This document shows positions 10,201 to 17,098 of a DNA stretch of 23,304 bases, piece by piece; within the stretch, counting starts at the first letter, position 1; each line of letters opens with the position of its first letter. The stretch is from a virus: the IMG/VR virus record IMGVR_UViG_3300002161_000383, positions 478 to 23,781 of that record; one strand, written 5' to 3'. The notes under the pieces were generated by a model. That model was not told the origin of the DNA and made no database searches. It saw only the letters and a program-made list of their open reading frames with translations. The translations under genes were made by a program, and so were the position numbers.

Positions 10201-10511
10201 AGTACAACAAGCAGCTTGAGATCAACTCGATGCTGAAGGGTATCGACAAGGCGGTGACTACCAACCGAACCAAGTACCTGCGGGAGATGTATACCGCAAG
10301 TCGGATGGGGGATATTGACGGTGCGTTGGAGGCACGCGAGAAGCTGCAGGAGCTTTACATCAAACACCCGGGGCTCGGTGACATGGAGGCAACCATCAAG
10401 CGGTCGCTGGCCCAGCACGAGCGGACCACCCAGACGATGTACCACGGCGTTGTGCTGAGTAAGTCCCTACGCGATGAACTGCTGCAGACCGCAGCCGAGC
10501 AAGAGGACTAA
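4218..10511 (+). CDS. Giant internal-virion-like protein with HELGH metalloprotease motif
   Basis: 2097 aa from GTG 4218. The N-terminus (IPNYGPVSFPDSTPDD) matches a leader style common in large phage virion proteins. Residues about 40-340 are Ala/Gly-rich and helical. Pro/Ala-rich linkers occupy about 375-448, 532-595 and 690-738. A zinc-protease motif HELGH is at residues 1029-1033, with a downstream DEFVAE (1072-1077) supplying a plausible third Glu ligand as in gluzincins. The remainder is long helical sequence with hydrophobic segments near 1580-1610 and 1826-1853. This mosaic resembles the 'large polyvalent protein' class of phage giants, thought to be packaged and ejected with DNA. The protease could process virion proteins or act at the cell envelope; both are inference. 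It ends at TAA 10509-10511, next to the opposing-strand terminator. Confidence 0.88.
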   Translation: MKVVQIPNYGPVSFPDSTPDDVVQAQAQRLAALAEQKYGYRPDYRELGLGQLIKGGFGRAVSGLGSTVTDLLPALAGSIVGNEAYAREQLAEAQAKQQEAELKYPTAFKSFRDIRGAGDLPGYIAESLGELTPDMLAMLTGAGASGVVGKRVAVGGLERLAAEKAAQTAATRGMSEDAAKIYAERLAARAADRYGAEVAARGASRGTNIGLGTASLGLNAPSTFQGIFEETGNLAPGVAITFGAAQAALDSLIPARLLGQFSPAARAKVANELIQQSTIVPQSLKVNIAKELAKTGLGEAATEGAQELLGILAEQTAGATGEVFSQKNIDRILNASIKGAIGGTAFGAPGAVAQAQRQKSEAQRILDERAAAEQPPTPETPVAPPAPPAIEPPVTPEVPVTPEPPAKPPVAPPVAPVTPEAAVTPEPPATEAPPPGAPEIPALDAWPTRLLETTLQHQQAKPPEQQKQDLIQAVQAELDKRYAKEFSEAAVDAFGTPEGQQDAAGQPTPPVVGEGVSVPVQPVGEATPAGVVAPEQPSVVRPAEPPPSPAMGEGVAPPAVEAAAPPPPVTPPPPPPVAPPVAPPVAPAGPVTQESLLEDLRRINTRKGELMTADGREPFRPRQGKAPSPARAEYETIEAELEQKLKQWKETTGYDFDPSLLTAPAPSAPKFTPQQMLERAEEAQRKADEAAAPPAEPAPPIEKAAPPAESDKKSAPAIKKPAPQTEKKEAKPAPEDADLTPDERKAQENARKTWAELDRKGYQPTSGEKLPPRDRKTILGVVATTRKLNEAASAARVYFSKSSNLIDVLYDIAFDVVNPTSKYRRAEGEGSVEKARFQGTGGKVAQQAQKWVQEKLSPDAKALYNKFVAEHQRSLRNTEVGMARHDAEQEQTRDYAEAAAKDTIEAAREIAAYAKPKKVAPPEVWRDLGWTPKSLEEAGQFAVPLHPVVRHALYNGDLKQALRLLAAESEGVSTDLAKLYLSIPMNTTVQAVDNLTDATGKRVAGLYDPRTNSISLDSVFGMNNHVLFHELGHAMTSHVTANPMNPYTKQLTVLFNDVKGSLDTAYGATSLDEFVAETWANEEFKAKLNSINPKGASITAWERFVNIIRNMFRSFMGKPSVSIETAYDVADRAIKSILSAAPEYREADLLFAATVNPKSPIVSRAIDSMFDYTAQVAGEDAANAASRFFATAGDTARRIGFSVMPLEVFVDVAKKYLPQAPRINELVRERAGDENARNQKIEGVVRKAEEWARRSGPTATERFDTVVYDSTTLKIDPTRPRKFYEDKYALASAVDMQNALDTWDRLNKLLDSTPGARNLYINMRDAYAELYNELLGAIDSRVDSSIDDPAARVRLKDELHAKLASKGEIDPYFPLTRNGNYWLSYNAKDAKGQTEFYVEAFESPRERDRAVAAVKAAGAIDVQKFSNVRELSYKNAPPASFVRGILETMEKSRPKGSVEQQRFDDAMESILRMYLTTLPETAIAQSFQRRKETEGFKKDSIRALREKTFSMSRQLSNMKYAARMYEVQQDMREDVIKMGKGGAEDNRLAKEYLDEMERRITFAISPTVSQTAQLINTVGFNYLLGFNVSSALVNLTQVPLIVMPMLGGKYGYGDAGKAITRAYKTFMSSGFGREVEILGAKGEKDNRRAMPSLDNYDFSDPNLPKEVKRYATLVREADKMGQFNRSMMYDTLEVDDRKSALTRVNAASGFVFHHAERLNREVSMMAAYDLELQRLNGKDATAEERALSDADKETRAAHQAIYLAEMTNGGSSAATAPPIAQNAVGKVLFMFKKYGVLMNYLLFKTAKEALRGETPEVRRAAFKQLAGIMATSGLFAGLQGMPLFGVVAMLYNMFKEDDDEDFGAVVRGFTGESMYKGLVNEVTGLSIAERVGLSNLIFRTSPVSSGSETLGEWAAQTFGGPAYGIASRLQRGLQMINDGEYQRGMEAMVPVFAANPMKAVRFATEGATTLRGDPIVGDIGPWNVAAQIFGFAPAEYNKQLEINSMLKGIDKAVTTNRTKYLREMYTASRMGDIDGALEAREKLQELYIKHPGLGDMEATIKRSLAQHERTTQTMYHGVVLSKSLRDELLQTAAEQED

Positions 10512-10536
10512 AAAAGACCCCGGCGCTAGGCCGGGG
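10510..10536 (-). terminator. Rho-independent terminator of the leftward operon
   Basis: A perfect 7-bp stem (CCCCGGC 10518-10524 with GCCGGGG 10530-10536) and 5-base loop. Read on the minus strand it is followed by TCTTTTTT. It lies just downstream of the last minus-strand gene and touches the stop codon of the plus-strand giant gene. On the plus strand no U-tract follows, so it is oriented for leftward transcription. Confidence 0.85.
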
Positions 10537-10557
10537 CTCAAGGAGAACGAGACAACA

Positions 10558-10574
10558 GGTGGCATTGCGCCACC
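10558..10574. repeat. Small hairpin between the convergent arms
   Basis: GGTGGC (10558-10563) and GCCACC (10569-10574) can pair around a 5-base loop. It lies between the last minus-strand gene and the main terminator. There is no adjacent T-tract, so any role (RNA stability or pausing) is unclear. Confidence 0.45.
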
Positions 10575-10588
10575 GGGACGGCATGGTA

Positions 10589-10798
10589 TCACATGACCCG
10601 CCAGAACCGTACCCCTAGCTTGCCGTTCTCGATGCGCTCCACGTGGTGTACCTTTATGCCGTTGGTACGGGCTACTGACCTCATCTGCCGAACGAGGCGC
10701 GTGACGTTGACAGCCGGTATAAACATGGAAGCCCCGACGACAAACTTCTTCCATTCAATGGACATCGGCACGCCGTCGGGGTTTATCTCGTACTTCAC
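10589..10798 (-). CDS. Small conserved phage protein downstream of the primase
   Basis: 69 aa from GTG 10798, whose GTGA overlaps the stop of the primase-helicase gene. The sequence has a beta-rich start, the motif WKKFVVGASMFIPAVN, a basic helix with RLVRQMRSVAR, and a C-terminus ending LGVRFWRVM. This WxxFxxGxSxFIP / GVRxWR pattern is familiar from small unnamed phage proteins in replication regions. The basic helix suggests nucleic-acid binding, but no function is known to me. Coupled translation with the primase suggests a replication role. An internal ATG 12 codons in is possible, but it would remove a coherent N-terminus. Confidence 0.75.
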   Translation of the reverse strand: MKYEINPDGVPMSIEWKKFVVGASMFIPAVNVTRLVRQMRSVARTNGIKVHHVERIENGKLGVRFWRVM

Positions 10799-13641
10799 GC
10801 CTGTCTAGAGTGCAGGGTTGCCAACTCTTCTTCGCGTTCTTCAGACATAAAGCCTGAGCAATCCAGCATCAGCGCGTCAATCGGAGGCAGGTTCATACGG
10901 GTGCCTTTCCCCATGCGAATCTTCTTGATGACGCCTCGGGTAGATCCAGTCTTCAGGTTTGATACCAAATCGTGGTAAGAAAGCTGCAGCTTGTTGCACC
11001 ACTCCCGCAACGGCTTCGGCATCAGGTACAGCCGCTTCACGTCGTACTCGTACCGGGCGACAAGCTGGAACCGTGGGGTGCTGTCTGGCACGATGAACAC
11101 ATCTGATGCTTCCGTATTCCGGGCGTCGTCGGTGCTCTTGATGCGCAGGATGTTGTTGTAGTTCTCCGCAAGGAACGATGTCAGGATGCTTTCGGCGTCG
11201 TCATTCGACGCAATGTACCCAGCCTTGTTCGCGTCCAACAACGCGATAACCCACTTGAACAGCGCGGTCAGATCGTAGTTGATCAGCTTGAGCTGTTTGG
11301 CGACCAGCAGTCCAGCCAATGCCGAAGCCGCCTGCACAGACCAGAACCGGTGGGGCTGCACCAACCCCGCTGCTTTGTCTATGCGCCCCTGAACCGAGAA
11401 GAACAGATCACGAACTTCGTCCCTCTTCCGAATGCAGTATTGCATGTAGGGTACACATGCAACCCCGTAGTTACCCATCAGATCTCGGTTGAACTCGTCC
11501 GTGATCGCCTTGTCGCCAAAGTTATAAGCCACCGCGTGGTGCTCCAGCACCCGTACCGACTCGGCCTTGGGCATGGCTTTGTACATGGTGACGCGGGAGA
11601 TCAGGCTTGTATTGCCGGTGCTAGTGGCGTTCATCTTCCAGGGGTCACCCCGGTAGCGCTCCACGTTCCCGCCAATGCCGAGCCGGTTGCGCTGCTTGCC
11701 CCCAGTCAGTTGGTACAGGAAGTCACTTGCGTCCTTGGGGCTGACGTTCGTCAACTCATCAATGCTCAGGAAGATGTTCTTGTACACCTCCGCACGATTC
11801 ATCTTGGAGTTGAACGTGTCCCGCTCCTGACACATCATGTCTTCCGGGTCGCCCCAGATCGAGTTGCCCACACGCATAGCGGTGGTCTTACCGATGCCCG
11901 GGTCCTTACTGTGCATGTGGAACAGGGCCGAGCCGTCCGCTGAGAACGCCACCAGCGGGGAGCCGAAGCTCAGCCCAATCACGTACTGGTGCATCTCCAT
12001 GCCGGGGCGGTTGTAGAACTCAGCCATCTTGATCCACTCTTCCAGCGTCCCCTTGGACTGCAGCGCGGGGAACATCCGCACCGTGGAACTCGACGGTGGG
12101 TTCGGCTCAATACGGTCGGCGTGAATCTCTCGCGTGCCGACAACGAATGCCCCCATGTTGTCATCGACCCAACCAAACTGTCGGCGTGCGATGTCAGCCC
12201 CGGCTTCAGCTTGGAGCTTGTTGACCCATGCAGTTGTGTACGACATAAGTTCGTCCATCCTGATTACGGCAACACCATTCATTGCCATGTGCTTACGGAA
12301 TTCATCTTTGGACAACACCGAGGCCAGAGGAATGGTGAACTCTCGTACCCCGTCTTTTGGGAGGTGCAGTCGGATGACGATTGACTCGCCCAGTTCTGGG
12401 TCGGTCAATCTACGGATCACATACAGATCGTTGTGATATATGGGGATTTCAACCGGGTCCCCTTGCCTGTCCTTGGTGCGCTTGTAGACCCCACCATTCA
12501 CACCGCGAAAGAACGGAGCCGGGTACTTGGGGATCACATAAGTCTGCTTGCCCGCTGCGGGCATGCTCTCGGGGGTGTCTTCAACTACGTTGTCTTCTTC
12601 TGCCGCCTCCAGCACTTCACGGCCCAGTACGATTGGGCTCTTGATCTTGTTCCTATTGGGGCAGTCCCCGCACAGTGAACCTGGGTTCAGGTTTTCAAAC
12701 GTCTCACAGGTATACGGCCCCTTGATCTGCGCCAGCTTGTGGTTCGTTTCTTCTACGGTGTAGTTCGGATGCTTACCGGAAATCTCGTACGCAGCTTCTT
12801 CTGCATCCACACAAAACTTGGCAATCGACAACCCGCCGCGCCACATAGGCTCCGGCATGGTCTCTTGTTCGTCAATGATGAACTTCAGTTGTGCGCAACC
12901 GCGCCCAGCCTCCGTCTTCATCATGATGGTCTTGAAGACGTTGCGGTAGTTCCCAAGAATCGACGCAGAGATGTCGTCGTCAGAAGCCGCTGTGGATAAC
13001 TGAGGGCGTTTGGATACGGCCCCCACGATATCTTTGAACGTGTCGAAACTTACGGGAGGTGCGATGTCCCCGAGCAAGCTAACCGTTCTTGGGGGGTTGT
13101 CCTTGAAGTTCAGTGTGCCGGGGAGCCGCAGCACCCGAGCAATGTCAGACGTGACCGCTGGGTCCGCCTTCAACCCGTGGGTTACGCACAGTGCTTTGAG
13201 CCCTTCGGCAACGGGTAACCACTCCTCAGGTGTGACCGCCTCTTCCAAGATCCAGTACACATGCACACCGCGACCGGAGTTCACCAGCGTTGGTCGAGGG
13301 AGTCTAGTGCTACGACAAAATTGCTTTAGCGCAACGATGCCATCTGTCTGTCCGCCCGGATACCCCTCCTGCTCGGTCTTGTGTGGCCCGCAATCAATAT
13401 CCAGAAAGAAGGATTTCAAACCCTTCGCGTTGTCTGCCCTCCGTGATTGGTCGGTGGTATATGTAGCCAACCCAAAGTAGGCATCAAAGCCTTCGTTCAT
13501 CAGGTTCGCTGCTGTTGCTGATGCAGCTTCTACGGTGGAGTACAGCTTCTGGATGATGCGCTTCTTTTCAGGGTTCGCGCCAAACACACAGATGTACCCA
13601 TCTCCCCCAAGGACTGCGGATAGAAATTCGTTTGTCTGCAT
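10795..13641 (-). CDS. Primase-helicase fusion (AEP/RepB-type primase and DUF927-like ATPase)
   Basis: 948 aa from ATG 13641. The N-terminal domain has archaeo-eukaryotic primase features: an acidic pair in FFLDID (D81, D83), NSGRGVHVYW with H127, and a later SDIARVLRLPGTLNFK segment typical of RepB/primase-polymerase proteins. A linker at about 312-327 holds C312, C324 and C327 near other cysteines, a possible metal site. The C-terminal ATPase has Walker A GIGKTT (G584-T587), Walker B FLSIDE (D628, E629) and a sensor-like STGNTS, resembling DUF927/SF3-type helicases including the IWGDP segment after Walker A. It would prime and unwind phage DNA for the family A polymerase. Neighbours are a putative ssDNA-binding protein upstream and a small coupled gene downstream. 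Domain assignment rests on motifs only. Confidence 0.88.
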   Translation of the reverse strand: MQTNEFLSAVLGGDGYICVFGANPEKKRIIQKLYSTVEAASATAANLMNEGFDAYFGLATYTTDQSRRADNAKGLKSFFLDIDCGPHKTEQEGYPGGQTDGIVALKQFCRSTRLPRPTLVNSGRGVHVYWILEEAVTPEEWLPVAEGLKALCVTHGLKADPAVTSDIARVLRLPGTLNFKDNPPRTVSLLGDIAPPVSFDTFKDIVGAVSKRPQLSTAASDDDISASILGNYRNVFKTIMMKTEAGRGCAQLKFIIDEQETMPEPMWRGGLSIAKFCVDAEEAAYEISGKHPNYTVEETNHKLAQIKGPYTCETFENLNPGSLCGDCPNRNKIKSPIVLGREVLEAAEEDNVVEDTPESMPAAGKQTYVIPKYPAPFFRGVNGGVYKRTKDRQGDPVEIPIYHNDLYVIRRLTDPELGESIVIRLHLPKDGVREFTIPLASVLSKDEFRKHMAMNGVAVIRMDELMSYTTAWVNKLQAEAGADIARRQFGWVDDNMGAFVVGTREIHADRIEPNPPSSSTVRMFPALQSKGTLEEWIKMAEFYNRPGMEMHQYVIGLSFGSPLVAFSADGSALFHMHSKDPGIGKTTAMRVGNSIWGDPEDMMCQERDTFNSKMNRAEVYKNIFLSIDELTNVSPKDASDFLYQLTGGKQRNRLGIGGNVERYRGDPWKMNATSTGNTSLISRVTMYKAMPKAESVRVLEHHAVAYNFGDKAITDEFNRDLMGNYGVACVPYMQYCIRKRDEVRDLFFSVQGRIDKAAGLVQPHRFWSVQAASALAGLLVAKQLKLINYDLTALFKWVIALLDANKAGYIASNDDAESILTSFLAENYNNILRIKSTDDARNTEASDVFIVPDSTPRFQLVARYEYDVKRLYLMPKPLREWCNKLQLSYHDLVSNLKTGSTRGVIKKIRMGKGTRMNLPPIDALMLDCSGFMSEEREEELATLHSRQA

Positions 13642-13680
13642 ATCCGAGAATGGCTGGGGTTATAGATCGAGTAGCTGAGA

Positions 13681-13701
13681 GGGGGTGGGATCACCACCCC
13701 C
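13681..13701. repeat. G/C-rich hairpin between ssDNA-binding and primase genes
   Basis: GGGGGTGG (13681-13688) pairs with CCACCCCC (13694-13701) around a 5-base loop, in the 68-base gap between two minus-strand genes. On the minus strand it is followed by TCTCAGC rather than a U-run. A partial terminator, attenuator or mRNA-processing site would fit better than a full terminator. Confidence 0.55.
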
Positions 13702-13709
13702 CGTGCTAT

Positions 13710-14624
13710 TTACTCGTCGTCCCAACCATCCACAAGGCTTTCCAGACTGGTAGCACTTGCAGTAGGCTTCTTAGCCTCGACCTTCTTCGGAGGGGGTGCC
13801 TCCTCTTCTACTTCCTCGACCGCCACAGGGGTCGGCTTAGCAGCGGGCTTAGCAACCGGCTTAGCTGCTAAGGTGGTCGGCTTATCAAACAGCGGTTCCT
13901 TCGGCTTCGGTGGTGCCACGGTCAGCTTGATGGCTTCTTCCGCTTCCTTGGAGTTCTTCATCTCCTGCACGATGCCGAGTTCTTCCTCGGTGATCGGGCG
14001 TACGGGCTTGAAGATCAGCTTGGGCGTGGGGCTTGCGGTATCGAACCGCATCTCGGTGATGACCCCGGCGATAGGGGTGCCGTGAGCCCTCAGATGGCGG
14101 GCGTATGCCTGCAGAGGCAGCTTACCTTTCTCACCGTCACCGAACACTGAGGTCGGTGGCAGTACCACCTGATACACCTCGCGCTTCTCAACTTCACCCT
14201 CCAGCATTACAGCGATCCGCTGCTGATACCGGCAAGCGCGGGTCTCACCTTGGCCTGAACCCTTCACGTTCTGCGGGCAGTCCATGCACTTGGAGGCTTG
14301 GCGTTGATCCTCGGGAACTTCCGCTGCGGGAGTCTGGGAGTTGGTAGACCAGCAGACGGGCGAGCTTGCCTGCCCCTCCACATACGTACCTTCAAAGTAC
14401 GTGCGATGTACGCTCGGTGCGGCCTTGATGATGATCACACCCATAGACCGTTCTTCAGAAGTGCGGTACTCCTTGGAGCCGATCATCTCGCGGAACACGC
14501 CACCCTTGATAGAGACGCGGCGTTGCCCCATCTCTCCACCCGCCAGGGCGTTCGTGGTGTCATCTTCCAGTTGACGCAGGTAGGCCGGGACGCCGCCCTT
14601 AAACAGTGCAATCTCGTTACTCAT
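13710..14624 (-). CDS. Putative phage single-stranded DNA-binding protein
   Basis: 304 aa from ATG 14624 with a strong AAGGAG site. The first 200 residues form a beta-rich domain with four cysteines (C91, C113, C116, C131), possibly binding zinc. A Lys/Ala/Pro-rich flexible linker follows from about residue 235, and the protein ends in an acidic tail, VDGWDDE. An OB-like body, disordered linker and acidic tip is the general architecture of ssDNA-binding proteins, where the tail contacts partner proteins. The placement directly upstream of the primase-helicase agrees with that. No OB fold can be proven by eye; an unrelated recombination mediator is the main alternative. Confidence 0.7.
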   Translation of the reverse strand: MSNEIALFKGGVPAYLRQLEDDTTNALAGGEMGQRRVSIKGGVFREMIGSKEYRTSEERSMGVIIIKAAPSVHRTYFEGTYVEGQASSPVCWSTNSQTPAAEVPEDQRQASKCMDCPQNVKGSGQGETRACRYQQRIAVMLEGEVEKREVYQVVLPPTSVFGDGEKGKLPLQAYARHLRAHGTPIAGVITEMRFDTASPTPKLIFKPVRPITEEELGIVQEMKNSKEAEEAIKLTVAPPKPKEPLFDKPTTLAAKPVAKPAAKPTPVAVEEVEEEAPPPKKVEAKKPTASATSLESLVDGWDDE

Positions 14625-14636
14625 GGTTTGTTCTCC

Positions 14637-14873
14637 TTAAAGATCTTGGTCGGGGTTTGAGTCAGCCGCTTGGGTCAGCATTGCGGACTTGGCTGTGTTG
14701 TGTGCCCGCAAAGCGTTTTCTACCTCTGGCAGTTGGAACCGGTAGGTCTTTCCGATCTTGAGGTATGCGGTTTCAGGCACGGCACCAGTACGCACCCATG
14801 ACCGCACGGTTGAGACCGAGACTTGGAAGTAGTCAGCGACCTTGTCAATTGCAACGTATTTGTCTTCGGCCAT
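14637..14873 (-). CDS. Excisionase/MerR-like helix-turn-helix protein
   Basis: 78 aa. The N-terminal two-thirds match the HTH_17/excisionase pattern: AIDKVADYFQVSVSTVRSWV, a turn, then IGKTYRF and LPEVENAL. The C-terminal 20 residues are polar and probably disordered. It would bind DNA as a small regulator or architectural factor. The ATG overlaps the upstream stop as TAATG, so translation is likely coupled to the coiled-coil gene. No integrase is visible here, so a true excisionase role is unsupported; transcriptional control of the replication operon is an equally good guess. Confidence 0.82.
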   Translation of the reverse strand: MAEDKYVAIDKVADYFQVSVSTVRSWVRTGAVPETAYLKIGKTYRFQLPEVENALRAHNTAKSAMLTQAADSNPDQDL

Positions 14874-15304
14874 TAGGCCCTCCTGACAGTTATGGTGAAC
14901 TCGCTATCCACGTTCAGCCCGGGTGGTAGCAATTCCGGGTGCTGCTCCAAGAAGGATTCCATGTTCCCTTGGTGCAGACGCTTCTCAAAAAGCTCGGGCA
15001 CTTCGTGCTCAAGCACGAACCTACCCATAGCTTCCCAATCGTTTGTCCAGTAGCGCTTCTTCACGCCACGGTAGAACATGCCTACCCCAGCGATCTTGGC
15101 GCTATCGATGTTGTTGTCTTTGCAGTACCCGAGCAGCGCCAGCTTGATCGTCTTGAGACCTTCTTCCAGCTTGGCGACCTCCTCCTCGTGTTCCTTGACC
15201 AGCTTCTCCTTGGCGGTGCGCATCTTGAGGAATGCACGTACCAACCGGTCTACTGGAACTTGGGGGGAGGCTTCGCTCTCGGTCGTTGCAACCGTGTCGT
15301 CCAT
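14873..15304 (-). CDS. Conserved-looking phage protein with coiled coil
   Basis: 143 aa from ATG 15304 with AGGAG upstream. A polar N-terminus is followed by a strongly charged helix (about residues 28-60: KMRTAKEKLVKEHEEEVAKL and onward) likely to form a coiled coil. The second half is globular, with a VGMFYRGVKKRYWTNDWEAM segment and a C-terminus FTITVRRA. The overall plan (N-terminal coiled coil, small alpha/beta end) recalls phage nuclease-inhibitor or Gp157-like proteins, but I cannot assign a family. It sits between the SNF2 helicase and HTH genes in the leftward operon. Confidence 0.72.
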   Translation of the reverse strand: MDDTVATTESEASPQVPVDRLVRAFLKMRTAKEKLVKEHEEEVAKLEEGLKTIKLALLGYCKDNNIDSAKIAGVGMFYRGVKKRYWTNDWEAMGRFVLEHEVPELFEKRLHQGNMESFLEQHPELLPPGLNVDSEFTITVRRA

Positions 15305-15351
15305 GTCGTTCTCCTGTTGTCGGGGTTTGAATTCTAGTACGTTCTTGTGGG

Positions 15352-16890
15352 CTATGCTAGTAGCCTCTTATAGAGGTCAACTATTTGTGTGTGGACATCT
15401 CCTTTAGTGTCTAGCATTTGATACACGTGGCGTTCCGCGTTCGATCCTTGGAGCCGTACCACCGTTGTGGGGTGGCGCTGCCCTGCCCGGTGTACCCGTG
15501 CGTTTGCCTGTGAGTAGGTCTCCAAGGAGCTAGTAGGCCCCCACCACACAACCGTATCGGCTGCGGTCAACGTGACACCGTGCGATGCAGCTTGCGGTTG
15601 AATGACAAGGATACGCGGATCTGGCGTTTCTTGGAAGCGTCTGAAGATTTCAGTGCGCCTATTGGCTGGCACATCTCCATTGATGATTTCTACTGTGTAT
15701 CCGTCCTTGGTAAGCTGGCTTGCCACAAGTTCAATGGAGTTGCGGAACGGGACGAACACCAAAACTTTCTTGGCTGCTTCTTCGATGACTTCCAATAGCA
15801 CGTTGTATCGGTTCTTGATATCGAAGGTGACCGTATCACCTGTGTCTGCGTAGACCGCACCACAAGACAGTTGCAGTAGCTTGCTCAGGTTGACGGCTGC
15901 ATTGACGGAAGTGATCTCCTCCCCCGCAGCTTCGACAATCATCTTGTTCTTGAGCACCTTGTAATACTGCTCCTGCTGTTTGGTCAACGCTACGTGGCGG
16001 TCCACGTAGGTCATCTCGGGGAGGTCAAGGCACTCGGCTTTGGTGAACCTGATGGCTGGCTGCAGGGCGTTGAACACCGTTTGCGTGGCGGTCGGCTTGG
16101 GTATCCAGCGGAACTGGGTCGCCTTGAACATCACCATGTCGCGGAAGGAGGAGAAGAACTTTGGTACAGCTAAAGGGTTCACCAATTTAGCTAAGCCGTA
16201 GGCATCCATCGGGGACTGCGCTGCGGGAGTTCCTGTCAGCATCCACAACCACGTATCAGGACGCAGCAGTTTGTTGAGCGTTTTCCATCTCTTGGTCTGC
16301 ACGTTCTTGTATGCGTTAGCTTCGTCAACCACCACAAGGTCGAACCCGCCCGCTGCAACGTCCTCGGCAATGATCTCCAGACCATCGAAGTTGACGATGA
16401 CGAACTCTGTCTGGCTTGCGATAACTTCTTTGCGCTTGGTTGCTGACCCATAGGCTACATCCACCGACCTGTGCATTGCGAACTTGAACAGGTCCGCACG
16501 CCATGCCGAGTCCATGATGGACAACGGGCACACCACCAGCACGCGCCGGATACGGCTCTTCTTCATCAGGTAGTCCGCTGCCCAGATGACGCTGCCTGTC
16601 TTGCCGGTGCCCTGCTCGTTGAGGCAGAACGCCCGCTTGTTCAATGTCAGGAATGCGGCGGTTGTCTTCTGATGTTCGAAGGGGGCGTGCAGTCCAGGCC
16701 AGTCGTACTCTTTGAGGATGGGGGACGGCACGTTCTTGATCTTCAGGTTCTTCAGCACCTGTGCCTCGTCCAGACCCCAATGCACCGCCACCTTGTTAGC
16801 GCCGACCACCTTGCTCTTCGGGATGACTGACGTAACTTTGGTAGGGTCACGTAGTGTCAGGAGCAGCGCTTTGTTGTCAATGATTTGCAT
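15352..16890 (-). CDS. SNF2-type DEAD/DEAH-box helicase/ATPase
   Basis: 512 aa from ATG 16890, preceded by AAAAAGG. Superfamily 2 motifs are in order: FEHQKTTAAFL (Q/I region), Walker A EQGTGKT (K97), VLVVCPLSI (Ia), DEAN (D189-N192), MLTGTPA (III, near 221), a C-terminal RecA domain with VLVFVPF, and QANARVHRAGQ (VI, near 462-472). The HRAGQ form is characteristic of SNF2-family translocases. Phage members have been linked to replication, recombination or branch migration; a DNA translocase role here is inferred. The length is typical of compact phage members with no added domains. It starts after a 204-base gap with candidate regulatory signals, so it may head its own transcript. Confidence 0.93.
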   Translation of the reverse strand: MQIIDNKALLLTLRDPTKVTSVIPKSKVVGANKVAVHWGLDEAQVLKNLKIKNVPSPILKEYDWPGLHAPFEHQKTTAAFLTLNKRAFCLNEQGTGKTGSVIWAADYLMKKSRIRRVLVVCPLSIMDSAWRADLFKFAMHRSVDVAYGSATKRKEVIASQTEFVIVNFDGLEIIAEDVAAGGFDLVVVDEANAYKNVQTKRWKTLNKLLRPDTWLWMLTGTPAAQSPMDAYGLAKLVNPLAVPKFFSSFRDMVMFKATQFRWIPKPTATQTVFNALQPAIRFTKAECLDLPEMTYVDRHVALTKQQEQYYKVLKNKMIVEAAGEEITSVNAAVNLSKLLQLSCGAVYADTGDTVTFDIKNRYNVLLEVIEEAAKKVLVFVPFRNSIELVASQLTKDGYTVEIINGDVPANRRTEIFRRFQETPDPRILVIQPQAASHGVTLTAADTVVWWGPTSSLETYSQANARVHRAGQRHPTTVVRLQGSNAERHVYQMLDTKGDVHTQIVDLYKRLLA

Positions 16891-17094
16891 CTCGTACCTT
16901 TTTGGAATGGCAGAACAGGCAGAACAGGGTTAGCTGTTCTGCCGTCTGCTTATCGGTTCCCGAGAGGAGAAAGGATTCTCGTGCCGACTGGTGTAGTTAT
17001 CGGTCCCTCGGAAGACCGCTGCCCCCCACCCACACCTTACAGGGGTTGCCTGCCACCGCAGACAAATCCAATGTAGCGCTACCGCGCTGGCACG
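16891..17094. other. 204-base intergenic region upstream of the SNF2 helicase gene
   Basis: The longest non-coding stretch in the window. No convincing ORF lies here on either strand. It contains a direct and inverted repeat cluster at 16909-16943 and a candidate minus-strand promoter at 17070-17098. The rest shows short G/C-rich tracts without a clear motif. Confidence 0.7.
16909..16943. repeat. GGCAGAACAG direct repeat with inverted copy (hairpin or operator)
   Basis: GGCAGAACAG occurs at 16909-16918 and again, sharing one base, at 16918-16927. Its exact reverse complement CTGTTCTGCC is at 16934-16943, giving a perfect 10-bp stem with a 6-base loop. It lies about 20-50 bases upstream of the SNF2 helicase start on the minus strand. 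No T-tract follows. It could be an operator, an mRNA leader hairpin or a pausing site. Confidence 0.7.
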
Positions 17095-17098
17095 TCAA
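17070..17098 (-). promoter_or_regulatory. Candidate sigma70-like promoter for the SNF2 helicase segment
   Basis: On the minus strand TTGACG (17098-17093) and TACATT (17075-17070) are separated by exactly 17 bases. This is 5/6 and 4/6 match to consensus. The -35 overlaps the end of the HNH-like gene. The spacer contains a short palindromic GCGGTAGCGC. Orientation and position fit transcription into the SNF2 gene, but such matches also arise by chance. Confidence 0.4.

Noticed and set aside
10593-10808. 71-aa plus-strand ORF after the arm junction
   Set aside because: It mirrors the small conserved minus-strand protein, which has a coherent sequence and GTGA coupling to the primase.
11350-11943. 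197-aa plus-strand ORF inside the primase-helicase gene
   Set aside because: Antisense to the Walker A/B region; no coherent motif or ribosome-binding site.
14637-14873. True excisionase implying an integrated prophage
   Set aside because: The HTH fold fits, but no integrase or attachment site is visible, so lysogeny is not supported by this window.
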